In this document: one piece after another, positions 46,757 to 58,140 of the stretch | How positions within the stretch are numbered: position 1 is the stretch's first letter | Layout of the letters: each line of letters starts with the position of its first letter | NCBI RefSeq assembly: GCF_000203795.2 | Contig: NW_006281101.1 | Coordinates: 583,279 to 647,278 of the forward strand | Length of the DNA stretch: 64,000 nt | DNA from: Batrachochytrium dendrobatidis JAM81 | Lineage: Eukaryota > Chytridiomycota > Chytridiomycetes > Rhizophydiales | Reading direction: 5' to 3' | Program-made: the position numbers and the translations under genes | The notes under the pieces: generated by a model | Databases searched by the model: none | Told to the model about the DNA's origin: nothing | The model's input: the letters and a program-made list of their open reading frames with translations, nothing else

Positions 46757-49470
46757 ATGATGACTGCCTCACCTTCTCTTTCTACACCTAATACGATCTT
46801 GCCTTTGCAAGTATCTGAAGCCGACAAACTCAAGGCTGAAGAGGCAAGTCGCTTTTATTGATGCCCAAGAATTGCTTGCTTTGGTTCTGAACTTATTGTA
46901 ATCTGTTCTGGATAAACCAAAATATGCTCTTGACTATTTGTATTGTGTTCAAGGATTCATTTTAAAAACTATAACGATACATAGAGCTCACATGGCTAGT
47001 GTGTAAATCGGAATCTATATATATTGCTTGCCATCTCTGGCTTTAAAAAGACTTTCTGAATCCTTTCAAAATGAATGGATTGCTGGCTGGTCCTTATCTC
47101 CCTCATATCTATACTCATTTACAAGAAACAGTATCAGAATACATCCAATCTTGATTGCGGCATCAAAGTCGGAGATGTTCGACTTTTTGATGTGAAGCCA
47201 GATAGCTTCCACTTTACCAATCTATGTGTAATTTTCTCAATGGCCCGAGAGCTTGCAACTTGATTATGGGCATAGCTTTAAAGTATATGCCCATTTATCT
47301 GCTAGAAATTTGTTTTTCAAGAAATCGACTAGGTCATTGTTGAATGCTTACTAGGGATACAACTCAGCTCTTTGCAGATATACCCACAACCCCAGTTTGA
47401 TCAAAACTTCAAGGCTCGACCTTTTTGGAATCGACCATCATAGTATGCCAACTTGATCCAAGAATAACTGTTTGATTTGATCACAGCTGTATGTTGAGCA
47501 TAGTATTGGATTAGTTCATCTGAAAAAGGGTATTTCAAAGCAATAGGCTCTTGACATTATGGCTGCATCAGATTGTGCTATCAATCCAAGATTGGATCAC
47601 TTATAATGTTTAGTTGCTATTATTCATATAACACTAGATGTCACTATGCGTTTATTCCAACTGATTGGCTCATGCTTTTTTCATATGGCATTGTACCGAC
47701 AAAGTAAATGTTCAAGATTTTTTGTACTAACTCTGGATAAATGGTCATTTTTAACCTGAAAATAGATCAAAAATGAAGCGAATAAACTTTTTGCTGCCAA
47801 GAAATTTGAAAAGGCCATTGAAAAATACACCGAAGCCATTTCCCACAATCCAACCAATGCAGCGTACTATGCCAACCGTGCTTTTGGTAAAATAAATGAT
47901 ATTGAATTCACTATATAGAAAAATGCTTGATGTCACTTACAATTGCCAATCAGCCTATACCAAGCAGGAACTTTACGCAGCCGCCGTTCTGGATGCTTCG
48001 GATGCCATTATGATCGACTCTTCTTATATCAAGGGCTACTATCGTCGCGCTGTTGGAAACATTGCGCTTGGAAAGCTAAAAGGTGTGTCATATCATTTTA
48101 TTATCAAGACTATAGCCGTTCAATGATGTTAAAGTCTTGATCTACACCTCTAACACTGTTTTAAACGGCATAGATGCTATCAAGGATTTACGCACTGTTG
48201 TAAAATCTACACCTCAAGATCGAGATGCTAGAACCAAACTGGCTCAATGTGAAAAGGAACAAAAGCGGATTGAGTTTGAAAAAGCTATTGGTTTTGAAGA
48301 GAACAAGATAAACATTTTGGATCGTATTGGAAACGTGGATGAGATTATTGTTGATGATTCGTAAGTGTTTGATTGCATGTGATGTGACTGCTTTGATTAG
48401 TTATGCTAATTTAAATACTCAAGTTATGATGGACCTCATTTGGATATCAAGTCTGGTATCACGCTAGAGTTTGTCAAGAATCTGCTCGAGTATATGAAAA
48501 ATCAAAAGAAACTTCACCGCAAATACACATTGCAGATTTTGATTGCAGTCAAGGCACTCTTTGAAGCCCTCCCTCCTATTATTGACATTACCATTCCAGC
48601 AGATGGCAAAATCACCGTGTGCGGAGATATACATGGCCAATACTACGATTTGCTCAATATATTTGACAACAACGGTCTTCCTTCACCTACCAACATGTAT
48701 CTTTGGAATGGTGATTTTGTTGACCGAGGCTCATTCTCTGTTGAGTGTATTATTACTCTGTTTTCATTCAAGCTGCTCTACCCCCACGCTGTATACCTAT
48801 CTCGTGGAAACCATGAGGCTGATGATATGAACAAAGTGTATGGGTTTGAAGGCGAAGTCAAGGCAAAGTATTCTGAACTTACATTTAGACTTTTCTCCGA
48901 GATTTTCAATGCAGTCCCAATTGGAAACCTCATCAACGAAAAGATTTTGGTTGTTCATGGTGGTCTGTTTTCACGTGACGATGTCACAATGGATGATCTA
49001 CGCAAGATTGATCGGTTTAAGCAGCCTGGTCACGAAGGACTCATGTGTGAACTCCTTTGGAGTGATCCACAGCCAGAAATGGGTCGTTCAGCCAGCAAGC
49101 GCGGTGTTGGCATTCAATTTGGACCGGATGTGACTGAAAACTTTTTGAAGATGAACAATCTTGATTTGCTTATTCGATCCCATGAAGTCAAGCATGGTGG
49201 GTACGAGATAGCACACAATGGCAAATGCATTACGATCTTTAGTGCACCTAATTACTGCGACTCTACTGGAAATATGGGTGCTTATATTCATATTACACCA
49301 GATCTAAAGCTCAAGTATAATCAGTTTGAAGCTGTTCCTGTAAGTGTTTTGGTTGTTTATTTTAATGGGTTAGAATATAGAATTTGATTGCTTACTGCTT
49401 TCCTTGACTGTTGCAGCATCCTTCGATTGGACCTATGAAATACGCCTCTTCTTTTGGCAACTTTGTTTAA
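46757..49470 (+). CDS. PPT1: Serine/threonine protein phosphatase 5 (PP5/Ppt1)
   Basis: Six exons (46757-46843, 47766-47886, 47954-48082, 48174-48360, 48424-49339, 49417-49470) give 497 aa, close to human PP5 (499 aa). Residues ~20-135 form three TPR repeats (EANKLFAAKKFEKAIEKYTE, AYTKQELYAAAVLDASDA, KGYYRRAVGNIALGK), the Hsp90-binding domain. A linker follows, then a PPP catalytic domain with the metal-site signatures GDIHGQ, GDFVDRG, RGNHE, HGGLFS and SHEVK. The C-terminal segment after VPHPSIGPMKY is short. In the family, TPRs autoinhibit the phosphatase until Hsp90 or lipid binds; clients include kinases and Hsp90 co-chaperones. Intron 1 is unusually long (922 bp) and begins with GC. Two consecutive ATGs start the frame. 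Confidence 0.95.
46844..47765 (+). other. Unusually long GC-AG intron of the PP5 gene
   Basis: This 922-bp intron has donor GAG|GCAAGT and acceptor aaaatag. The GC donor is required: shifting four bases to the nearest GT makes a stop codon on joining, while the GC junction restores the family sequence KAEEIKNEANKLF. Most other introns here are 55-135 bp. The interior has no long open frame with similarity, no family-type terminal repeats and no tRNA-like fold that I could recognise. Confidence 0.75.
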
Positions 49471-49743
49471 TCTATTTTATTGATTTCAGAAAGCAAGTGG
49501 ATAGCTACGCTTTCCTTTTCACCTACTACTGAATTTTGGCTTGACTTTTTACAGAATACTTTAGTACATTTTTCTCTGTTTCCAAGTGTCTGAATCTTTT
49601 TGGAAGACTATCTTTATTCAAGTAGTTTTTGTTTGATCAAGGCTTGAATACAGCTGTATATGTGGTGTGCAATGGTTTGACCAGATAAATCCAGCCAATG
49701 TATCTTTGGAAGCATTTTGTCGAGTCACAATCAACCAATAAAA

Positions 49744-50341
49744 CTACGTATCTAGCAATCTTTTTGACATGATCTCATACGACACTCTTGAAGCTCTTTT
49801 TTCAGACATGTGCATACTAGGTGATGTACAGTCCACTACATACCCAATAGATGTATAAAACGCCATTGCAGTTGGGTTATGTTTAAACACGGTCAATTTA
49901 CACTTTTGCATTTGATGAAGCCTGCCCAGCGACTCCATTGCAGTCATCAAAGCACGTCCCAATCCTTTACGTTGCACAAGAGTATCCAACTGAATTTCGT
50001 AGCAATAGATCACAGCCAACTGTGTTTGTTCGTGCGTGATTGGATCCAAGTCATCATCTATAGTGAATCTGCAGTGAATAAATCCAACAGGTGTTTGTGA
50101 TGATTTTAAAATCAAAACAATGTATCGTGCATCTTCCTCGGTCATTTCTTTGTACTTGGATGCATCAAGCCAGCCCATATCTCTGCTCTGTCTATAACTA
50201 GATTATTCAAGATATTGTTGTAGAATAAGTTGTACAGTGTTGATGAATTGTAGTGGTTTAAAACCAGCAGTTTATACTCAACTATTGTTCCATGTTAGTT
50301 TTGACTAGATGAAATGCCCAATCTATATCTTTTGAACACAT
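49744..50341 (-). CDS. NAA40: N-alpha-acetyltransferase 40 (NatD), 5' end unresolved
   Basis: Two clear exons on the minus strand (50341-50283 and 50197-49744) encode at least 170 aa. A WAFHLVKTNMEQ block matches the family's WAFDLTKTNM, followed by YYRQSRDMGW, the GNAT fold with YCYEIQLD and acetyl-CoA loop QRKGLGRAL, LTVFKHN, FYTSIGY and SPSMHMSEKRASRVSYEI. Naa40 acetylates the N-terminal Ser of histones H4 and H2A. The ATG at 50341 (MCSKDIDWAF) would omit the basic N-terminus found in the family; the frame stays open to a stop at about 50390. A candidate first exon (50670-50608, MSSCSTESYNSEQLLVDEAN) is present, but I could not find a phase-consistent join, so a small middle exon may be missing. 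Convergent with PP5. Confidence 0.82.
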
Positions 50342-50793
50342 TTGTGATACAGTATAGTATGCAATTTGATACACATCCCTTGTAGTAGTCAGCAAGTGAA
50401 TTTAATGAATATTAGCAAATCTTGAATGTTGGAAAATAGAAAGTAAAACCATTCCAAGTCGAATTAAAATAAAAGACAAGATTGGTAACACATACTGGTT
50501 AATGAATGAAGACAATACGTTTATATCGGACTGATTGGGTAAATTCTAACAAGATCAGATTGAATCAGTAAATTCAATTTGAATAATAAAACATCAGAAA
50601 TAAATACCTGATTGGCTTCATCCACTAATAACTGTTCAGAATTGTACGACTCTGTGGAGCAACTTGACATTGAAACCCAATAAAAGTGTTGAACAGCAAG
50701 TTGAACTTTGAATTTTAAAAAATAGTTTCTTGCCCACACCAAAAGTCAGTGTGGAGATTGCTGAATAGCAAAGAGAATTTTATTACTATTGGA
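50342..50793. other. Divergent region between NAA40 and the complex I gene
   Basis: About 450 bases. The minus strand probably holds the unresolved 5' exon(s) of NAA40: a candidate exon at 50608-50670 starts with ATG and ends at a CAG|gtattt donor. The remainder should hold two divergent promoters. Nothing else is recognised. Confidence 0.4.
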
Positions 50794-52397
50794 ATGCTGC
50801 GATCTTCTTTTATCAGTATGACTGCTTGCAGACTTGTTTCTGGTAAATGACTGTTTGTTACCACTAAAACCTTGTGTGTGTGCATTGACCTTTGGCTCAC
50901 TGACACCTTGTTGAATGCATTCGCACTACTGCTGCTGCAGTCAATACACCACTCTCAAGAGTCATTACTTCTGGCCTAGCTACTGTTGCTTCAAGTTCTA
51001 AACCTGCTGCTACTCGCACATACGGCAACCTTTCTGACAACGACCGTATTTTTACTAATCTATATGGTCGTCATGACTTCAAACTTGAAGGAGCAAAGAA
51101 GCGAGGTGATTGGTACAAGACCAAAGAGATTATTCTCAAGGGCCATGACTGGATTATTAGTGAAATGAAGACATCTGGCCTGCGTGGTCGTGGTGGAGCT
51201 GGTTTTCCTTCAGGTCTCAAGTGGAGTTTTATGAACAAACCCGGTGGTCCTGACGGTCGTCCTCGTTATCTTGTTGTCAATGCTGATGAAGGCGAGCCTG
51301 GAACTTGCAAAGACAGAGAAATCATACGTCATGATCCCCATAAGCTTGTCGAGGGTTGTCTGCTTGCTGGTCGTGCAATGAATGCTACCGCTTGTTACAT
51401 TTACATTCGCGGTGAGTTTTACAACGAGGCATCCAACCTGCAGATCGCCATCAATGAAGCATACAAGGCTGGTTTGATTGGAAAGAATGCTTGTGGATCT
51501 GGCTATGATTTTGATATTTACATTCATCGTGGTGGTGGTGCCTACATTTGTGGCGAGGAAACCGCTTTGATTGAATCCATTGAAGGAAAGGCCGGTAAAC
51601 CCAGGCTTAAGCCACCTTTCCCTGCCGATGTTGGTCTTTTTGGATGTCCAACCACTGTTGCTAATGTCGAGACTGTTGCTGTTGCCCCCACCATCTTGCG
51701 TCGTGGTGGATCATGGTTTGCTGGATTTGGCCGCGAACGCAACTCGGGCACAAAACTGTTTTGCATTTCTGGTCATGTCAACAATCCCTGCACTGTTGAA
51801 GAAGAAATGTCTATTCCACTTCGTGAACTGATTGATAAACACTGTGGTGGTGTTCGTGGTGGTTGGGATAATCTTCTTGGTATTATTCCTGGCGGCTCTT
51901 CTGTTCCCGTCCTTCCTCGAAAAATGTGCGAAGATGCTTTGATGGACTTTGATTCCCTTCGCGACATGCAGTCTGGCTTGGGCACCGCTGCAGTGATTGT
52001 TATGGACAAGTCCACAGATATTGTTCATGCGATTTCGCGGTTGTCCGCATTCTATCAACATGAATCGTGTGGACAATGCACTCCCTGCCGTGAAGGTACC
52101 ACTTGGCTATCCAACATGATGCGTCGCTTTGAAAAAGGGAATGCAAAGGTTGCCGAGATTGACATGATTGAGGAGTTGTCACGCCAGATTGAAGGCCACA
52201 CTATCTGTGCCTTGGTAAGCTTATTATATACGTATTTGGATTGCTGTCTTGGAGTGATTAAAACATCAAGACTAACTATTTTTACTGGTTTGAATGTCTT
52301 GTATTAGGGGGATGCTGCGGCTTGGCCTGTACAAGGTCTAATTAGACACTTTAGACCCGAGGTCGAAAAAAAGATTATGCAGTTTCAATCAAAATAA
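50794..52397 (+). CDS. NADH:ubiquinone oxidoreductase 51-kDa subunit (NDUFV1/NuoF)
   Basis: Three exons (50794-50842, 50941-52214, 52308-52397) give 470 aa. The first exon encodes [16 protein letters not shown], a classic mitochondrial presequence; it was chosen because the long second exon has no in-frame ATG before an upstream stop. The mature part has the FMN/NADH-binding glycine loop [14 protein letters not shown], the [15 protein letters not shown] and [17 protein letters not shown] blocks, and the N3 4Fe-4S cluster ligands CGQCTPC with the distal Cys in HTICAL. This subunit accepts electrons from NADH at the tip of the complex I peripheral arm in the matrix. Its presence indicates a conventional complex I in this organism, unlike Saccharomyces. 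Convergent with RCF2. Confidence 0.96.
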
Positions 52398-52620
52398 ATG
52401 AAAAAACAGCTCCCAACAAATAGTCGAGGAATACAACAAGTTGGTTTACTTTGGAAAATGAAGAGTGTAGAAGTCAATTGCAACATTAGTCTACATCAGA
52501 CACCAAAATTTCTATAGTAGATCTATTAACTTGTAGTTACTGTACTGTGAGTGTAGCTCTATCTACAGAAAGAATCAATGTATAGCCTTGAACTGCAATC
52601 AAATTACTCAAAATCTATAT

Positions 52621-52992
52621 AAGCCATATTCATGTGGAATGAACTAAACAGATGTCAACATACATAATAAACAGCCAGTTTCATGGAATGATTCGCATTA
52701 CATTTACTAGCATTTGTGTCCACTAAACTCTGACAAATTCACTCATTCAACATGGCACATCAACGTTTAAACAGCAATGTTGCAAAGTAAAGCTGCATAT
52801 TGCTCATTCTTGAATCTGATAATAATTTAATAATGGTCTGTTGAGCCATTGCATGCATTAAAAATATCCATTGACAAGGCAGTTCATGTCTAGTAGGAAA
52901 GCATAACGAGTATTTAACCATGATTTATTCTGAAACAAAAAGCAGCCAATACAAGATACAAAAAAGTATTCCGTTTTACATGAATGCAACTG
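52621..52992 (+). mobile_element. MITE-like element, copy F (shortened)
   Basis: A 372-bp element with degenerate ends (left AAGCCATATTCATGTGGAAT; right on the other strand CAGTTGCATTCATGTAAAAC), followed by TA. It shares the left block (acataataaacagcc.gtttcatggaatgatt) with copies D and H and the right block (tgatttattctgaaacaaaaagcagcc) with D and H, but lacks part of the middle, so it looks like an internal deletion derivative. It ends 48 bp from the RCF2 stop codon. Confidence 0.7.
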
Positions 52993-53040
52993 TAAGAATA
53001 AAATAGTCGCCAATAGAATCAAGTTTGGCGAAATAAAAAA

Positions 53041-53967
53041 TCAATGAGATTTGGTGGATTGCTCCTGATGCATTATACGCTCATAATGAGGATCAACAGT
53101 AACAGTGGGAGTAGCTGTAGTAGACAATGCAGCGAGCCCTGCGAAACCAAGTAGCACTGCCGATTGTGCAACCATACGAGAGTTGATGAGCTTCTGTGAC
53201 ATGGCAGTATTGGGTCTGGTAAAGTTGTACGCAAGAGACAATCCTACTACACCCAGCCATGTGTAGCCTATTGAATGTAATGGCACGTACAATCATTGTA
53301 AGAATGTATTCTTAATATTAAAGCAATGAGTCGAGGATCTAAAAAACTCATTTACTCACCAAGAACAGAGTACTTGTTTTGAACCAAATAGTGCTTGAGT
53401 TTGTCATTGGTAGAACTAGTATCAGTAATAGGACTGACTTCACGCACATTCAGCTCATCTTCTCGAGTGATCGAATACCGTTGTGCTCGAATACGATCAG
53501 CTTCCATAGCCGCTCGATCTGGTAGTAATGCATTCATTATTGACCATTTTGATTAGTATCAATACATTTGTATCAGATACTAAATGTGATTTACAATTGA
53601 TGGTGAAGCCTCATTGTAGGATTTTGAAACACTCACCAGTAGTTGTGAAGAATGCGGCCATGGGAACAGCTATGAGAAGAAAGGACTTTCAAACAGCCAG
53701 TTGTATTTGATATCATAAAATGTCATTAAGATCAACAATACAAGTCAGTATTACCAAGTGAGTTAATATCAATACCTTGAAGGGCAGCGATAGACGTTGA
53801 TATGGCTGAAGAGTTCGTTGTGCTAGCATATGAGCTATACCGCCGAGAGAGCCCCACAACACAGACGACTTTGCGCCTTGCATGAGCACCCAGTTGTGTT
53901 GCTCATCAGCATTCTTGAATACAGGATGTGAATTGACTTCTGTAGGATTTGTAGTGGTAACAGTCAT
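53041..53967 (-). CDS. RCF2: HIG1-domain respiratory supercomplex factor (Rcf2-like)
   Basis: Four exons on the minus strand (53967-53776, 53685-53637, 53518-53360, 53267-53041) join in frame to 208 aa. The N-terminal part (WGSLGGIAHMLAQ, then QPYQRLSLPFKSFLLIAVPM) holds two membrane segments and ends in DRAAMEADRIRAQR, as in fungal Rcf2. The C-terminal HIG1 domain has two hydrophobic helices (YTWLGVVGLSLAYNF and RMVAQSAVLLGFAGLAAL) joined by the basic SQKLINSR loop. Rcf proteins associate with cytochrome c oxidase and the III-IV supercomplex in the mitochondrial inner membrane. The second exon's acceptor (ttgaaag) was selected over a closer one because only it keeps the frame. Length is near yeast Rcf2 (224 aa). 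Confidence 0.85.
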
Positions 53968-54288
53968 GATGGAATAAACACACTTATGATCGGTTGTGTT
54001 CTTGAAGGGCAGCTTCAGTGTAATTTATAATCCTTCAATCCGATGCTCTTCATTGTCATTGCTTTTAACGTGGAGTGTTGCCAAGTCATATTCAGCACGC
54101 TTTATCAAGTCATGTTGAATCACACTTGCATGTGGATATTCTACTTGTCAAATGTTGTTATGCATTGACATGTGGTAATCACTTTTATTGATACTTTAAT
54201 AATATTAACAAATCATTGATTCAGTTTGGCTATTTCAGTCGAGTCTTTGCAACTGCCGTGAATGGATCGTTTCATCGGTTGACATTCA

Positions 54289-54600
54289 CGGCCGTATTCG
54301 CGTCAAATAACTTGCATTGAGTGTTTTGTCTTGGCATCAACAATGTTTATTACAAATCAACTTTGATCATGTAATACAAACTAGAGTTTTAAACGTGCTT
54401 TCTCTTTTGTTGTAACCATGCATCACTTTCTGCCAAGTCATTCCAAATCAAACCCATTGCAATACATTTTGCAATGTCAATCGACAAGATTCTGGTACGA
54501 TGGTTGGGAAGATCACAAAGTCAGGTTCAAGCTAAAGCAGTCATAACCAATGGACAGATTATCCAATTAAGCATAAACAAGAATACAAAATACTTTGATC
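54289..54600 (-). mobile_element. MITE-like element, copy G (degraded or truncated)
   Basis: The left end (CGGCCGTATTCGCGTCAAAT) matches the family's terminal repeat. The next ~150 bases match copies B/B' in reversed orientation (tcaactttgatcatgtaatacaaactagagttttaaac against the B' block). I could not identify the opposite terminus, so the end coordinate is approximate. The rest of 53968-54925, the 5' flank of both RCF2 and the Argonaute gene, shows nothing recognisable. Confidence 0.5.
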
Positions 54601-54925
54601 GTCATCTACTGTTCAACTGACATTAAAATTACAAAGATTTAGTCTGATTTTAATAAGCGACCTGAATAGAATTGAACTGTTGTAAAGGATTAAACATTTA
54701 TCTACAAACCTCCAAATTAGTGGAAAGTACCGATTAAAATCCCAACACATTACTACAAACTTTACACAGAATCTTACTAATAATTCTAGACAACTAAATT
54801 TGTAAAAGCAGAAAACAGATTTTAATCAGAAACTACATCGAATATCAAAAGAATCTCAACTTTGACTATTTTAGCAAAAGTCTCGCCTAAAAAAGTGGTA
54901 TCATTCGGTGCTCTATACTACTTAC

Positions 54926-57882
54926 ATGTCATTGTTTCCTCGTCGACCCAACAATGGTTCTTCTGGAAGAATGATTCCTGTGCGAGCAAACTTCTTTTCC
55001 TTGACTACCTTGCCATCAACAGTCATTCATCACTATTCTGTAGAAATCTTACCCGAGATCCCTCCTGCAAAAAACCGTCGTATTTATAAATTATGGGAAG
55101 AAGGTTCCAGAGTGCATGGTGCCTTGAAAGACATCTTTCCAGTATATGATGGCAGAACCAACATTTACTCATCAAAACCTCTTCCATTTGAAGGCTCATC
55201 GGCCTTATTTCATGTCGATTACTATGACGAAGACGAATTTGTATCAAAGTAATGATTGAAGCCTTGTTATTAAACTAATCAGCAACACTAGCTTGTTTCA
55301 TACTGAGCTAACCATCATGCTTTGACCTGTGTTTCTTTACTGTTTTTGCTATTCTGAATCGTCTCGTCTTGAATGCAAACTATCCAATCTCTGCAACTGG
55401 ATTGCTTAAACGTCTTGTAAAGTTCGTCAGCACCTTCCGTCAAAGGACCAGCAAAGGTGTTTGTCATGACCATTACAAAACTACCACCGATCAATATGCA
55501 GCGACTAAGTGCCTTTCTTGACGGTCTGGTATCTGATACACCTCACGAAGCTATCAATGTTTTGGACGTGCTTCTTCGACACAGACCATCATTGCAATTT
55601 ACCACAATTGGCAGGTGCTTTTATACCCCACATTCGGCAACGACAATTGCTAATGGTATCCAGTTATGGCAAGGCTTTCATCAGTCGCTTTGCCCTACAC
55701 GCGGCCAGATGCTCCTCAATATCGATGTATCTGCTACTGCATTCTATCAATCCGGTAAGGAATTTTATAAAAAGCAATTGTCGACTATACTATCCTTGGA
55801 TATTTTAGCAGCCACATCGTATCCACTCATGTCGCACAATTCTAAATATAATAAACCATGTGACATACAGGCTCTCTTGTTCAGGTTGTTGCACAACTCT
55901 TGGGGAAAAACAATGCTTCAGATCTAAAGCACTCAATAGCTGAAAAGGATCGCAACAAATTGGAAAAGACTCTCAAGGGCATAAAAATCATTACTGTACA
56001 TCGTAACCCAGTGCGTCGGAAATATGGCATCATTAAATTTACTACCACACCTGCAACTCGAACCATGTTTGCTTTGAATAATACAAATGCAGAGCAGAAT
56101 GTTGCAGATTATTTCATGACCAAATATAGCATCAAGTTAACCTTTCCCCATCTTCCTTGCATAGTTGTTGGTACTTTAAATCGACCAATCTATTTACCGC
56201 TAGAAGTATGCAAACTATTTCAAGGTCAGCGTCATCTTCGCAAACTTAATGAGCGACAGACTGCAGATATGATTAAATTCACCTGTCAGGCTCCTCATGT
56301 TCGTTCCAACAAGATTTCTGCTGGATTTACTCTTCTTCAGCAGCGTGACAATGACTATCTCGCTGACTTTGGAGTCCAGATCAACCATGAGATGGTGACT
56401 GTTTCTGCACGCGTATTACCTGCTCCTGAAGTCTCATACCATCCTGGATCCAAGGAACCGCTGATCACCCCACAAGACGGTGCATGGAACCTTCGTGATA
56501 AAATGGTTGCACAGGGTGTCACCTTGCGAGCTTGGTGTGTTATAGTGTTTGGCACCGAAAAAGATTACTCTACATCCGCCATCCAAAGCTTCATTACGCT
56601 CATGGTTCAAACATGTGAAGAATGCGGGGTCTTTGTACCCAATAAGCAACCGCCTATTTCATATTCCAATCCATTTGGTGACATTGAGCGCGCATTGATT
56701 GATGCGTATATTATCGCTGGAGAATCTTATCAAGAAAGACCACAGCTTCTTGTCTGCATTCTTCCCAACACTGGCGTCTCGCTGTACGCGGAAATCAAAC
56801 GTGTTTCAGATACCGTTATTGGAATTGCTACTCAATGTCTACAGGCTAAACACATGCTTGCCGCAAAACGACAGTACTGTGCCAACGTTTGTTTAAAAAT
56901 CAATGTCAAGCTGGGCGGAATGAACAGCTATCTATCTAGCCAACAACTTCCCTTTGTCAGTGAACGCCCAACAATTATTCTCGGCGCAGACCTGACTCAT
57001 CCTGCCCTTGGCTCAGCATCAAGCCAGTCTATTGCAGCCGTTGTAGGATCAATGGATGCTCAGTGCTCACGGTATACATCTTCCATTCGCATTCAAAACG
57101 GTGGTAGAAACATTGAGTATATTCAAGATCTAACAGCCATGATGATAGAGCTTCTCAAAACATTTTATCAAACGTGTTCTGCTAAACCAGAACGTATTGT
57201 TTTTTACCGTGATGGTGTCTCTGAATCTCAATTCAACACTGTTCTTCGATATGAAATCGACTCTATTCGACGAGCGTGTGCTGCACTGGACCCAGAGTAC
57301 CATCCAACCGTGACATTTATTATTGTTCAGAAACGACATCACGCCAGATTCTTTCCTATTCGACCAGAAGACACGGATAAATCTGGAAACGTTTTACCTG
57401 GCACAGTAGTGGATTTAGGTGTTACTCATCCATCCGAATTCGATTTCTACATGTGCTCGCATCCAGGTCTCCAAGGCACTTCTAAACCAACCCATTACAA
57501 AGTGCTATTTGATGAAAATGGGTTTACTTCGGATTCGCTACAGGAGTTGACATATCGGTTGTGCTATTTGTATTGTAGAGCGACACGATCTGTGTCGGTT
57601 GTTCCGCCTGCTTACTACGCACATTTGGTTGCTACTCGAGCAAGATTTCATGCAACTGGCGAGGATGTCTCTAATATCGTAAAATCTTCTAATGATAATG
57701 TGTCACTTTTACGTAGTGGTTCAGGCGGACGCTCCGTTTCAAATCGTATTTCAATGACATTGATTCGATCACTATCATCTGGAAAAAATGCCATGCTCGA
57801 TGCAACTGCTATCCCAATAGCAAAAATTATTACATACAGCACTGTCAAACCTGAACTTGCCAACGTCATGTATTTTATGTAA
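54926..57882 (+). CDS. Argonaute protein (slicer-type Ago)
   Basis: Three exons (54926-55248, 55423-55754, 55871-57882) give 888 aa. The domains run N (about 20-160), DUF1785-type linker (RCFYTPHSATTIANGIQLWQG), PAZ (about 220-360), Mid (about 430-560) and PIWI (about 560-870), ending in the buried -MYFM tail. The catalytic tetrad is complete: Asp592 (GADLTHP), Glu634 (NIEYIQDL), Asp666 (YRDGVSESQF) and His803 (PAYYAHL). It is thus predicted to cleave small-RNA-guided targets, like Neurospora QDE-2. No Dicer or RdRP lies in the window, so the pathway is inferred. The N-terminus lacks the long Gly/Arg-rich extension of many fungal Agos. The start is the first in-frame ATG; the open frame continues upstream only through a non-ATG codon. 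Confidence 0.93.
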
Positions 57883-58140
57883 TGTATCAAACACACATGC
57901 CATTGTGCCAGCCTTATTTGACTGTAAACAATCATTTGAACTCTCTGTACTGAAATAAACTACTGCTTGCAATCTAGCCTTATGGTTTTGATGCTTGAAA
58001 TATATTTGCTAAATGAATTATTATTTTCCCAACCCTATTTGTAACCATTGACAAAATAGATGTAGTAGGTGATCAAACACTATTTGGTTCGACTTGACAC
58101 TATTATTACACAATTATATACTGGTAGCGTTTCATTATGG

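Noticed and set aside
47075..47263. 62-codon open frame inside the PP5 first intron as a nested gene
   Set aside because: There is no recognisable similarity and no coding signature beyond length.
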